64,000 bases of DNA from Ceratodon purpureus. Its lineage: Eukaryota > Streptophyta > Bryopsida > Pseudoditrichales > Ditrichaceae. The position numbers were made by a program, and so were the translations under genes. The DNA is taken from NCBI GenBank assembly GCA_014871385.1, contig CM026422.1, forward strand, positions 12,450,831 through 12,514,830, read 5' to 3'. A model generated the notes under the pieces. That model ran no database searches and was not told the origin of the DNA. It saw only the letters and a program-made list of their open reading frames with translations. Numbering within the stretch: the first letter of the stretch is position 1; every line of letters begins with the position of its first letter. Positions 12,152-23,164 of this stretch are shown one piece after another.

Positions 12152-12159
12152 TATAAAAG
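12152..12159 (+). promoter_or_regulatory. TATA box of the RING-less paralogue
   Basis: TATAAAAG within CTTATATAAAAGCTCC, followed by a C/T-rich, less AT-rich leader. The first family ATG is 660 bp downstream, so a long 5-prime UTR or an unseen leader intron is implied. Confidence 0.5.
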
Positions 12160-12821
12160 CTCCAAGGTGGCAATAGGCGTCCACCCCCATCCTTTTTCCC
12201 ATCTACTGAGCCTACCCATTTCCCTCCTGCTATCCACCTATCCATCCAGCTCTACCTTCACTGCTTCAGTCCCGTATCCTTTATCACCTGTCACCTAGGA
12301 CCGTTAAACCTTTCAATTCAGACTTCCCACGATTACCGTAATTTCAGAGCCCATCGACCACATCTTTGTTGAAGCACCCTCATCCTACGGTGGTCACTAA
12401 CTTCACTTCTCATGTAATGATACTACTCACTGTTTTCCTACACTAGTGTGACTCACTGTAGACTCAAACGTCCCTTCCCCATGCAATGAACGCAATCCCT
12501 TGAGAGCCATGGGGATCATGTAAATATTTGCCATGACACCAAACCGTCAAGTCCCACTAACTTCACACTTGGTACTGGCAGTGCTGGAACATTGGTGGCC
12601 ATGTCCGTCTCTCCACAACACCTTTATGCTAAATCGCCATGTCTGGGTTTTGCTTCAGCTTCACAGTCTACTCTGGTCCAGTTTGCATCCATGCTTTAGA
12701 TCTTGCTTGATTGCTTGACATCCTCCTAGAATTTTCTGTTTATCTTGCCGCTTGTTGTTATTCACCTAAGCTCACAGAACTGGGTCACTCTTACCTTGGT
12801 TTTCTCCGTCTTCTCGCTCCC

Positions 12822-15142
12822 ATGACGTTGCGTTCCAAGAAGATGGCGAAGCGCGCCAAGCGGAAGCCAAGCCGCAGCCCACCCCCGACTCCTCATGGTT
12901 CTCCATCGCAATATGCTTCCGATGACTCCTCTTCAGACGGCAGTAACAACGAGCCAGCGAACGGGCGGGCAGTGACAATGGAGGAGTTTGATGAACCGTT
13001 TGATCTGTCTGGAATCCTCCCCGAACTTCGTCATCGCATGGTGGCTGCAGCACCAATGCTGCTTGGGCGTGAGGCGCGTTACGGCCCTGAGTTCTTCATG
13101 TCTCAGGTGGGCCTCTGCTCCGAAGGTCCGTTGCTTACGCTTTTGCCGAAGGCCTATCCCTTCATCACCGAAGAGCAGATTGTAGCTGTGTGGAGGCCAG
13201 GTGGTCAACCAAACCGGTACGAGATCTCGAGGTGTACAGATCTTGCTGAGCGAAAGCAATTTGCGATCCAGCACTTCAAAGTCTACGGGAACAAGCCTGA
13301 CAATTCGTACTATTCTCTCCGATTCTTGAGGGCGTGCTACGCTACTTTTGTCTATGGTTTACCTGTGAATTGGCTTGCGGAAGCAATGTCACGCATGGCG
13401 CTTCGACAGAAGAATCAGCGCCGCAATCCCCTAAAGCTTGGGCCGGTGGCGACGCGCTGCCAAGTCGAAGGATTGTGCAAAATCATTGCACAATTGTCGT
13501 GCGGGAGCGCAGTAGCGGTGAACCTCGACCTTGGGGCATCCACTTCAGGTTCTTCAGTTGCCTTTGCTTTATTCCACTTTGTAATATTCCACTTTCATCT
13601 ATAATTTGGGAAGACCTGTTTTGAGTCTTTATGTTATATGCTTAAATGTTTCTCGTTTTCTGTCTTTCTTTTTCCACTCTGTATCGACGATGCTCTTTAC
13701 TTCTAAGGTTTCGTGAAAGTTCTGTCAAATTGGTTTTTTTGGTTTCAATGTTTCATCCTTTCACTGTCTCGTCCAGTCTGAACAGTGTTGGAAATGATTC
13801 ATACGTAATCAAGATAAATGTACAGGAACAACTTCTCAATCTATTATTTACAAGTCATGTGATTAGGGATAAGATCAGAATTAACAAATCTATCCCAAAC
13901 TTTGATTTATTTTAGAAGAGTTTGTAATATGAAGAATGTTAGAGTAGAGCAGAACGATCTTCTGGCCTCGGCTATTTCAATTTTTGGTATGTTCAAGTGC
14001 AGTGAGTCATAGGTCTAAATTGATCATCCTCAAAGTCACCGTCTGGTAACTGTTAGTAGTAGTTTGCAATTCCTATGGAGTCTGTTCGATTCCTAACCAC
14101 TATTATTTGCGGACTGTTTTGTTGATTCATACAAGGCATGTCCTGTATGAATCGTGAGACCACTCTGATACCCGGAGTGGGATTTATTTTGAAATTTCTC
14201 AAAAGTAATACATAGCGTTGAGAAGTTCGTGTTGGCAGATTGGGAAGTAGTTATATTTTTTAGCACATTGGAAATGTCGGCAATTTGTGGAAAGAACTAA
14301 AAAATGCAGAGTCCCTCAGCTTCAGTCTTCAGTGTTCTTCTATTGAATGATACTCGACCAACTTTGCAATGTTTTTAGTAAAAAAAAGAAAGATAGATGT
14401 CGGCGTTCGCTTAATCATTTCTGACTTGTGCCTTCATAATTACTTCAGAAGAGTGTTTATTTGTTTTTGATATTTAACGACTTTGCAATTTGCTAAAAAT
14501 GAGGGTGGAATATCACGAGCTCAAATCTAAAACACTGCCTCTAGTTTATGGGGAGTTTTCTTCTCTAGAGAATCTATGTACTCACCACGTACAATCAGTT
14601 CATCAAGACCTACTAACATCAATGTTTGCAAAACAGCGGTTACCTGCAACAAATGGACGCAGACTCCAAACGCACTTGTTGACGCACAGGAGGAGGAGTC
14701 AGCGGCGGCAAAGGAGGTTGCTAAGACAGAAGCGCCTTTGAAGGAGACGCGGATAAGGCACCATGCTGCTTTGGAGAAATTGCGTGAGGAAGACGACGAG
14801 GCCTCAGTTGCGCTTCATGCAGCTTATCTTGCAGCATCGAAGGAGGCAAAGCAACTCCTACGCAAGGGCGCTCCACCTGCCGACTACGCAAAGAAGGCTG
14901 CGGAGGTGAAGTCATTGGCCACTGACCTTGATTTGTTGCGAGCAGCAGACGCCGCTTTTCGGGAGGAGGTGTTGAAGCTCGAGTCCACCTGGGCAACACA
15001 GGGTGCAGCACACCACGCGGCGGTTGAAGCGTTGACTCATGCTCAAGCAAAGGTTGCACAAGCACGCCAGCAGTCACTCAGACTTTCTACACCGAGCCCA
15101 ATTCAGAATGCTACAATGCTTGATGCAGAGACGCAGACTTGA
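12822..15142 (+). CDS. RING-less paralogue of the 7569 gene, two exons
   Basis: My model joins 12822-13548 and 14637-15142 into 411 codons including the stop. The donor is TCAG|GTTCTT and the acceptor AAAACAG|CGG, with a perfect TACTAAC branch-point consensus at 14611-14617, and the phases match exactly. The N-terminus is basic with a Ser/Pro-rich stretch (SRSPPPTPHGSP). The conserved block PFDLSGILPEL, AYPFIT, VYGNKPDN and NPLKLGPVA aligns with the 7569 gene. Exon 2 is Ala/Glu/Lys-rich and probably coiled coil. The RING of its paralogue is absent and the protein stops at DAETQT. I do not recognise the family. Unlike its neighbour it has no premature stop. ATG 12822 is chosen because upstream codons look non-coding. 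Confidence 0.7.
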
Positions 15143-15495
15143 CCTATGTACATGTTATTGCAAAAACGAGAACAACGGCGACGCCCATGTAAACTTCCAC
15201 GACGTCTTCTGTTACGGAAGGACAACGACAACGCCCATGCAAACTAATGTTTGTTCACAATTTGCAAAAAAAACTAATACGGTATATATGGGTTTTTTGG
15301 GAACGAACAACAACGGCTACAATGTGCTGCAAATTATAAGCTTGATCGGATGCTTAAATTGTCACATGTGACTTCCAGGATCTAGGAGGACGAGCAAAGT
15401 ACACCTTGTTTTTATAATTCCCACCGTTTCTGAATTTCTATACCATGCACGTTAAAGTAAGGGAAAATTATGTGCGCAATGGAAATATAGACCAG
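15143..15495. other. Intergenic stretch
   Basis: Contains an AACAACGGC/ACGACAACGCCCATG short repeat near 15170-15240 just after the stop of the preceding gene. Otherwise nothing is recognised. Confidence 0.35.
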
Positions 15496-18400
15496 CTAAT
15501 TAATATTCGTAACATGGTCTTCACCGTACTCTGTTTCTTGACTCTCTTCTGTACTCCCCGCATACTCTACTGTCCTACTTGGACCATCTTCATCCTCCCA
15601 TTGTGATGCAATATGATCTTCCGTCGAAGCCGCAGGTGTTGTATCAATAGTGTCACCTGTGTCTAGGCCCTCTTGACGGATATTTGTTTCGGCAACTGGC
15701 ACCCACCTCCGTCCTTGCCGCACACGTCCTTCGCGCCACTCACTGAGCCTTGCTGCAGCTCCAGAACTGGTCCACGCCCTACGTCGACGTTGAGCCTCCT
15801 CCGCAACGTGGCTGGCTTCCGCAGCAGAACAGGCACTTGCCGTTGACTGCTGTGCCATCTTCCTAGCATATCTATGCTGAATATTCCTGTACCAATGTTG
15901 ATATTGTTGCACTATGATACTTGTTCGATCCTTCGTACCTCCATGCTGCGTATGTGCTTGACTAGCCGCCTTTGCAGCATGATGCGACTTCTCCATCCCT
16001 TGGCAGCTCCAGACCGACAAGGATCCATATTTCTCCACAAACCATGCTCCATGCCGCACAATTACGTGCTGCAAAACCAATCAATATAGCAAGTAATGCC
16101 GTCAAATGTTTAACCATAGCCTTGCTTCAAGCAAAACTTGACTGGGACCCCTCGCTCCACATATCCATAGTAGAAAGAAATCACGACGTCCACATCAAGC
16201 TCCAACTCACCATGTAGTGTGTAACATGGTTTTCTCCGAATGCTTTTAAGAAAGCCTTTCCAAATTGATCCAGCTTCGCCTTGCAAGCTCCTCGTTGCTC
16301 CGCTGTTAGCACAAGCCCAGTGAGGTATGGTTGTAGTTCTTCCAAGGCTTCCCACACCTGAAAACGGTTCCTTCGTGCTTGACCATTCTCCAGGTGGTTA
16401 TTCTCGGACATGACCACATCTTTCCATGCCCTATCCTGATTTGACCAAGAGCTAGGCTGGAAAAGCCTGCTTGCTACTACTCCGCTCAAGCTCGGCTTCA
16501 TCACGACGTTACCTGCTTTACCAGACAGTTTTTCGTCCTTCCTCAGTTGGCAATTCCCTCCCTCCACCCCAATAGCAGACAAAGACTTCTCCGTAGACTC
16601 AATCGCCACGGCCCTCCTCTCTTCGTTTTGCATGTTCCATACAAAAATGAAATGGAGATGAAGCAATTTCTCTACCATGCGAACCTGTGCATGCAAGGTA
16701 CACATGTGTGTTCTTGATAGAGGAATTGGCAGCACCATTTTCCACCGAGGGTGAGTAGCGGCATCACATGGTTCTCCTTGGATTCCGCTTGCAAATAGTC
16801 CACCCTGCCACTTACCTTTCTCTCGACTTGCATGCTCACGATGTGCCGCTGAAGCATTGGCACACTTCTTCGGTTGCTCTCTAACCTGTTCACAATAAAT
16901 GCAGTTCATTTTGCTGGAAGGGCCATGCTGAAGCCCGTGCATGCACTTGATAGTTTTCATGTCTGCACTCATGTGCCATTCCACGGTGAAAGATCCAACA
17001 CCATCCACGCACAACTCTTGACCATTGCTTTGTGCTTCTATTACCTCTGGGAACTTGGTTTTTTTAAAAACCCAGTCAAGCACATCAAATGACTCCTTAC
17101 CGACTTGGAAGCATGCAATTGGCCATATCTCCTGCTCTGACTGCACTGAGAAATATCTGTCATCATTCTTCTGGATCGCTGGATCGAGTGCCCGGTTCAT
17201 CAACGTTAAGCTGACACGCTCGTATTTCTTGCCCTGTTGAACTTCCGCTTCGTCCAGCTTCAGCACAAAGATAAGCGGTCCACCATTGCACTCTGCAACA
17301 CTCTGAAGCACTGTCAGAAGTTTACATTACAATTTTTTCATTTCACTTTTTCAATAGTAATGCAAAAGCATGACTACAAAGTAATTGAATAATTTGATAT
17401 TTAAATTTTAAATGTTGCTTTATATCCCTTTACACACATTGACTCGTGCATTTCATAATCACATACCTTATAAATCATAAAATTAGAACAACAAGACCCT
17501 CTCTACTGTTGGTAAGTCAACTTCTACTTATCCACAACTGGGCAGCACTGCATATATGGAAATGGCAGAATCTATACGTTGAAATGAATGAACAGCTAAG
17601 TTGAGTTGACGCAGCAAAGTACCTTCAACAGTGATGTTGTAAAACAGAACCATAGATCGTTGAACAACTTCGAGGTCCACAAACAAATTATTCTTGCTAT
17701 GAAGGATGACCTCCTTTGCTGGCGTTATCTCCTTCTTCCCTTGACGAACTGCTGGAATCACACGTCTACCCTCAATATGGTAGTACTCGCCGATGAATTG
17801 AGGCAACTTAGCATTCATATCTTGTCGCAAACTAGCTAGTCGATGTGGAGCAGGCAAAATGCTCGCGGTCATACCAGGACCAATCAACCCAATCCGGTTC
17901 TTCAGTGTTCGATAGATCGCCTTGTATCCTCGATGAGTCACCCCTGCTCCATCACATGCGTCCAGCATGGCATCAGGCCCCACACTGTCGCCAATCTTCT
18001 GGAGAACCTTCTTCGCTACACCGGCGCTTGCTTGGCTCATTCTAGGTTGGTCAATAAGCGCATTTGCTTCACCTTGAGATAGCATGCTGGCAACGGCTGC
18101 AGCAGTTACACCTTGAGCACATGAATCTCCCATCAACCGTTTCCTGGACCCGCCAAGTCTATTACTCGTTTGCACGCTCTCAACGATAGATGGTTGTAAT
18201 TGTGCTCTCACCATGGTCCTGCGACGCTTAGCATGTCCTGACCCACTCGCAAGCTCGTGTAGGCTCTTCATTCTCTTCCGGACCCGTTCGCGATAACCAA
18301 GAGGGGTCTTCACCATCGACCTACATTTTTTTTCGACCCTATCATAATCAGCTTGGCATTTTTTAAGTTTCTCTTGGAGCACCCGCACCTCCTCCTGGCA

Positions 18401-18997
18401 TCGTAAGCCCTCTGCCCCCACAGTACTTTCCGCTTGAGTTAGCAACACCTTCAACTCTAAGACTGCGGACTCCAGTGTTTTCACATTACTTTCTAGCTGC
18501 TGACGTTCCTCTATGTGACATGCTTCAGCAGTGGACATGGTCCTCATTTCTACGTGGAGTTGATCACATTGACTTCGCAGCTGCTGTATCTCATTCTCGT
18601 AGCCTCTCACTCTTTCTTCTAACAATGTGACGGTACTCTGCAATGATTCAGCCATTGGCCTCCACCGCGTGCTTCCATCACTGTTCAGACCAGCAATCTT
18701 CAAGCGCTTTGTATAACCCAACATTCCACTCTCACCATGGCACAGGAACTCTAAATATTGTTTGGTAGTCTTGAATTCCGGCGGAGAATTGGTCGCAGGA
18801 TCTGGCGGGTACAAGCTCCCATCAACCCACAGATCAATATGTGTTTCGCCTGCTGCTCTCCGTGTAGGGAAACTAGAACGACTCACTTGCTCTTCAATTA
18901 TCCTCCCCTTCTGAATGACCGGAGTATATTTCTTGTCCATCGAAATCTGCACTGCATAATTACCAGGCACTATATTCGTCACATCTCTCAAGGCCAT
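15496..18997 (-). CDS. Probable DNA transposase of unassigned superfamily, three exons
   Basis: My model is complement of join(15496-16068, 16211-17310, 17623-18997): 3,048 nt, 1,015 aa, with GT-AG borders and matching phases. Exon 1 starts at ATG 18997. It has an N-terminal globular part, then a long coiled coil (about residues 120-240), a basic stretch, and a motif DACDGAGVTHRGYKAIY before a helical region. Exon 2 has DGVGSFTVEWHMSADMKTIK and then HGPSSKMNCIYCEQV, a compact Cys pair. Exon 3 has HGAWFVEKYGSLSVWSCQGM and HHAAKAASQAHTQHGG. The order of a Gly/Asp-rich motif, a CxxC knuckle and a late Gln/Glu-His segment resembles large transposase-like ORFs of animal and algal genomes. I cannot place it in a named superfamily or identify its terminal repeats. 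Confidence 0.6.
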
Positions 18998-19961
18998 CCT
19001 GCTAAATCAACTACTACTCACACTCAACCTCGCTTCACAATTCATGCAGCAAACTAGCGCCCCCTGCTGAATGACGTTCATAACGGTCTGAACTAGTCCA
19101 CGCGTGCTACCCCCTCCACAAGCTCTCCCGCCCAAATCGGCACAGTTGGCTCATACACCTGGATTTGCCGCCAGTCTGTCCCTAAAGCTCCGCACACTAT
19201 ATTCTTTGTTTACACATTTCTTTATTTCCAACCCCATCATGACCATGACCCTATCTCCTCGCAGCATTGGCCACGGGTGACTCCATGTAAGCCCACGGCC
19301 CAGAACTAACCCATCCATCATTTGTTTCAGAGCATGCGGATGCTGACACATTGGGAGCTGCCCGTCCCTCAAAGCACACTGCCCGCCCTGTAAGTCAACT
19401 AATATGTGCTGCCCCGACCCGCCTTATAGGGCCCTCCCATGATCCGAAATTGTTTCTAATGATTACAGCAGGACAATGGGAAAAAAGAAACCAAGGTTGA
19501 GTCCCTGTACCATCAAAGGGGTTGGAAAAACGTCGCAACGAAATGCCTTTGTCATTACAAAAATGTGGTCATTCAAAACGTAGAGTCTCAGACACTACCT
19601 CTTGTCCCTCTAGGAGATGAAGTCTACCACCTGCAAGTACTCAAAAAATTGCAGTGCCGCGGGGTGTGCCCCTTGGGTCGAAGGTTCGGGAGTTCCTCAT
19701 TTGCATGAAGACCGAAATGGACCACGTTCAGATCCTGGATGCCGTGAAGACTAGCAGCAGCAGCTCGGTCAAGCGGGCTCGGGGCTGGTCAGTTGCACGC
19801 CTCAGCAACTGTGCCGCATGGTTGGTTTACCGCCACGACTGTAACTTCCCTGCCCAGGAGTGCGGCAAATCACCTCGCCCACCCACGGAAGTCCTTGAAG
19901 TGCCCGTACTCGACCCTGCAGCAACCAAGTTCAACCATTTGTGCAGAGATGAGGAAACACG
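18998..19961. other. Upstream flank, no gene recognised
   Basis: This likely contains the promoter of the 15496-18997 gene in its first few hundred bases. The rest has moderate GC content and only short overlapping ORFs without recognisable motifs. Confidence 0.35.
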
Positions 19962-20213
19962 TTAGGATTGGAGGCGACTTAGCCTCTCGTGAATGACATG
20001 GTAGCAACTTTGACGGCACATCCATTTCCATCCACATGCAGGACAATACCAACGCCCAAGAGCACCGCATTCGATGCACTTCCGCTTCAATGAAGAATGC
20101 CAGTGGGAGTGAACAGGGGGAGGGCGTCTCTGCCGTGGAGGGGGGCGAGCCTGGGCGCGAGGCCTTCTCTGCAACCAATCCGCCACCAGGTGTTTGCCAA
20201 CAGCAATGTTGAA
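19962..20213 (-). CDS. piggyBac-type zinc-ribbon exon (partial)
   Basis: A terminal exon opening after the acceptor ACATGCAG|TTC and ending in a stop at 19962. It encodes FNIAVGKHLV, a basic Pro/Arg-rich linker, then a Cys/His cluster: CIEC, seven residues, CPAC, five residues, C-x3-C, then two His residues. This spacing matches the C-terminal zinc ribbon of piggyBac (DDE_Tnp_1_7) transposases, including an aromatic residue after the last Cys and a following His. The catalytic part is not visible upstream, where a CACTA terminus begins within 75 bp. The CACTA element may have landed in or beside this gene. A generic zinc finger is the alternative. Confidence 0.45.
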   Translation of the reverse strand, partial: FNIAVGKHLVADWLQRRPRAQARPPPRQRRPPPVHSHWHSSLKRKCIECGALGRWYCPACGWKWMCRQSCYHVIHERLSRLQS

Positions 20214-20286
20214 CTGCATGTGAGTTCTAACTCTCTAACCGAGACTCTCCATCTGGGAACAGTACACAATGTAGGAATTCACCATC

Positions 20287-21254
20287 ACTAGAGCAGAAAA
20301 GCATTCTGTCCTGCGTTAAACTGCGTCAACAGTGACGTAAACCTGGACTTATGGAAATTAGTGTGGAAATGTGATCCAAATAAACATACTGCGCGTTAAA
20401 CGTTTTAACGTGCATGCGTCACTTTTGACGTTGTTTTAACGGGTTCTGTGAAAGAGTGTCAACTTGAATTTTGAAGTGACGCTTCAGCGTTAAAGATAAC
20501 AATGGGAGACAAGGACGCGTCAACTTTGACAGAGCTCTGCTTTGTGGAAAGTAACTTTTCCGGGGAGTTTTTTACCTCAAGGTAGTTTAGTGATGGATCA
20601 ATTTAGTCTCATTCCACGTCAGCACGTTTCTTTTAACGTGGAGGGCGTTTAGGGTGACATGAGAGACGTTCAACTGCGTTATTAAAAACGTAGGTCTAGA
20701 GTTTAGGTTCTGCTGACGTGGCGGCTAGGTTCTCTGTAGGCTACATCGTAGGGGGTGTCATCTGTGACGCTCGCGTTTAGGATGACATAAAAACACGTCA
20801 CTCTTCGTTTCAAGAAACATATGGACGTAGTTGACGTGTCCCCTATGCATGTAAGGTAGGGATGACGTGGCGGCTAGGTTTTCACGGGGTCTATGTCCTA
20901 GGGGGAGTCAATAGTGACGCGCACGTTTTGAGTGACATAAAAACGCGTCTAATTTACGCGCGCGTTAATTTAAACGTCGCATGCATTGCGTTAGGTTTTG
21001 ATGTGGAAGTGTCACTACTGACATGGTTTTAACGTGAACGTGACAGACTGTACGCAGGTTTAACGTGAAAGCGTCACTATGAACAAATTGGTAACTATTA
21101 CAGTACTTTTGACGTTCACATGTCATTGTTAACGTAGCTTTAGCATGCATTGCGTTGTGAACGTTACTAAAAACGACAAGTGCTGTTCATTACACGTGGA
21201 ACTGCGTTACGTTAAACATCATTTACAGTCATTTGACATGAAATCTGTGAAGGG
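20287..21254 (+). mobile_element. Left terminal and subterminal region of the CACTA element
   Basis: The sequence starts with CACTAGAGCAGAAAAGC, the expected CACTA terminus, and is followed at once by dense subterminal motifs built on AACGT, GTGACG and ACGTCA. There are dozens of copies on both strands. The same motif fills the introns and 5-prime flank of the CACTA exons at 54.9-60.3 kb. It is non-coding. CACTA subterminal repeats normally bind the element-encoded TnpA-type protein. Confidence 0.7.
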
Positions 21255-22059
21255 TCAATGCTCACTATCTGATGAATCGCCGAGGAGGTGGTCCGCTTCC
21301 TCATCGTCAGTGTCCGCTGCTAGGGGACCAACCATGTGCCTTTCTACAAAGGACCCGTTTACTATGAAGTCCTCCGAGTCTGAAGATTCGGGCCTGCTGG
21401 TGTCAATGTTATTGGCACGTGATGACAGAAGGCCGGTGATCTGTGCATCTGCGTCGTCCTCTTCTTGTGCAAATGCGCAACCTCCACAGCTGCCTCGAAC
21501 ATCAACCTTGCAGACCACCTTCCACGGCCCGTCGTCGGTCGCAAAAAACACTTGCTGTATATGAATGGGAAAAGCAAATGACTGGGGACCAAGAGGTGCT
21601 CTGTACTGATCTGCGAAGTTCACGGAAAGGAACCCGTGTTCATCCCGCTTCATTGTAGGAGCAGCACCTCCTGTTCTTCCTTTAACCCAGGAACATACAA
21701 GAACTACGACGCACGTACGCCTGTAGTCCAATTCGAGTATTTCTTCAACATGGCCCACGTACTCCTCTGTCTCTGCTCGTCCATCATCTGTGAAGGATGC
21801 ATGCACTCCACTGTCCATGGTGGTGTTTGAAGCTTCGACTGAGCGGCAACGAAAGTGCATGCCATAAGCCTTCATTGACCGATACGCGGTTGCAATAAAT
21901 GATGGAGGCCTCGACAAATCGAACGTGGTCTGGTCGACGCGCCTGGAGCCAGTGGCACGGTCGGTGACAACCGCGGCAGTCAGCCAATCTGAAAAGGCTG
22001 GCAAAGCCCGCAGCTCAGGGTTGTTCAAATAGACGTCCGACCCGGCTCCGGACGTCCCC
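21255..22059 (-). CDS. CACTA transposase C-terminal part (DUF4216-type), separated from its other exons
   Basis: An open frame ending at TGA 21255-21257. It encodes a DUF4216-type region: PELRALPAFSDWLTAAV, AYGMHFRCRSVEAS, VHASFTDDGRAETEEYVGHV, LVCSWVKG and FAFPIHIQQVFFATDD. DUF4216 follows the tnp2 and DUF4218 domains in plant CACTA transposases. Here the preceding domains lie 33 kb to the right on the same strand. The acidic tail EEADHLLGDSSDSEH is a natural end. The coding frame meets the inserted block at the direct repeat 22050-22059. One open frame of the 54.8 kb side reads into this frame without a stop if the block is removed. Confidence 0.75.
22050..22059 (+). repeat. Direct repeat flanking the 32.7 kb block, left copy
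   Basis: GGACGTCCCC, repeated at 54786-54795. Its length fits a hAT (8 bp) or MULE (9-11 bp) target-site duplication. Caution is needed because GGACGTCC-like words recur several times at both junctions, so this could be coincidence. Confidence 0.45.
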
Positions 22060-22139
22060 CGTCCCGGACGTGGCGTCCCCGACGCTCGAGAATTACGCCG
22101 CGGTAATAATTTTGCGACCCCGAAGGGGTAAAAACATTC

Positions 22140-22880
22140 CCCAGCCGTCCGATCGGCCGATCCCGCCACCACGCCTCATCTCGGCCGTCCGTTCACGGGG
22201 ACGGCCGCGGGGTCGTTGCGGACGGCCGCACGTCGATCCGACGGCCAAGATGCGGCCGTGCTGGCACATCGCAGGCTGTCGGATGTGGGCGGCCCTCCAG
22301 GGCCGTCGGATCCCACCGCCGTCGCCGCGGCCGACCGCGGGGACGGCCTCGGGGACGGCCGCGGGATCCGACGGCCCAGATCGATCCCGGCGCAGGCCAT
22401 CGGGGACCGCTCGATCGGCGCGGCCGACCGCGGGCCGTCCGATCCCGCGGCCGTCCCCGTGGCCGTCCCCGCGGTCGGCAACGGCGACGGCCGCGGGATC
22501 GGACGGCCCGCGGCAGCCATGGTCGGCCTGGGTGGGCCGTCCGATCGGGCGGCCGTCTCCGCGGTCGGCCGCGGGGACGGCCACTGGATCGGACGGCCCT
22601 CCGCGGCCGACCATGGCCGCCGCGGAGGGCCGTCCGATCCCGCGGCCGTCCGCGTGGGCGACCGCGGGGAGACACGGCCGTCCGCGTGGCCGACCGCGTG
22701 CAGACGGGGCCGACCGCGGAGACGGCCGCGTCGGTCGGACGGCCACGCGGCGCCATCGCCCGACGCGGCCGTCCGATCGGATGGCCGGCGCCTTCGGGCG
22801 GAGTCGCGCCCGATCGGACGGCCGCGGGGGCGTAGATCGGACGGCCGCGGGGACGGCCGTGGGGACGGCCGCGAGGTCGG
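22140..22880. repeat. GGACGGCC array upstream of the kinase-like gene
   Basis: About 740 bp of extremely GC-rich DNA made of interleaved GGACGGCC, GGCCGTCC, CCGCGG and CGATCGG words, without a fixed period. It is open in nearly all frames, so its long ORFs are artefacts of composition. It ends directly at a TATA-like box. Confidence 0.85.
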
Positions 22881-22889
22881 CTTCCCCTC

Positions 22890-22896
22890 TATAAGG
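22890..22896 (+). promoter_or_regulatory. TATA box of the kinase-like gene
   Basis: TATAAGG in CCTCTATAAGGGGAAG, immediately after the GC array and about 270 bp before ATG 23165. The leader carries a 13-G run (23020-23032) followed by ACTTTTCGAATTTTT, a layout shared with gene C. Confidence 0.55.
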
Positions 22897-23164
22897 GGAA
22901 GCCGCCTCTTCATTTTTTACCTTTTTTCTCCCTTTTCGAGTGAGGCTGATTGCTACTGGTGGGGGACTTGATCCTTCTCCGTTGGTCGTTCTCACCGGGA
23001 GGAAAGGGGTCCTTCATTTGGGGGGGGGGGGGACTTTTCGAATTTTTAAACGGTTTTTTTTTAAAACCCTTTGGATTTGTATTGCTCTTATTAATCATTG
23101 TGGGAATTGAGGGTTTCTTTGGAGTTGCAGTTACGATTTCTTGAAGCCTTGAAGGCTTTCCACG

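Noticed and set aside
22070..22995. Several long ORFs of 180-300 codons on both strands, rich in Arg, Pro and Gly
   Set aside because: They coincide exactly with the GGACGGCC array, are open in nearly every frame, and have no domain-like composition. They are by-products of the repeat.
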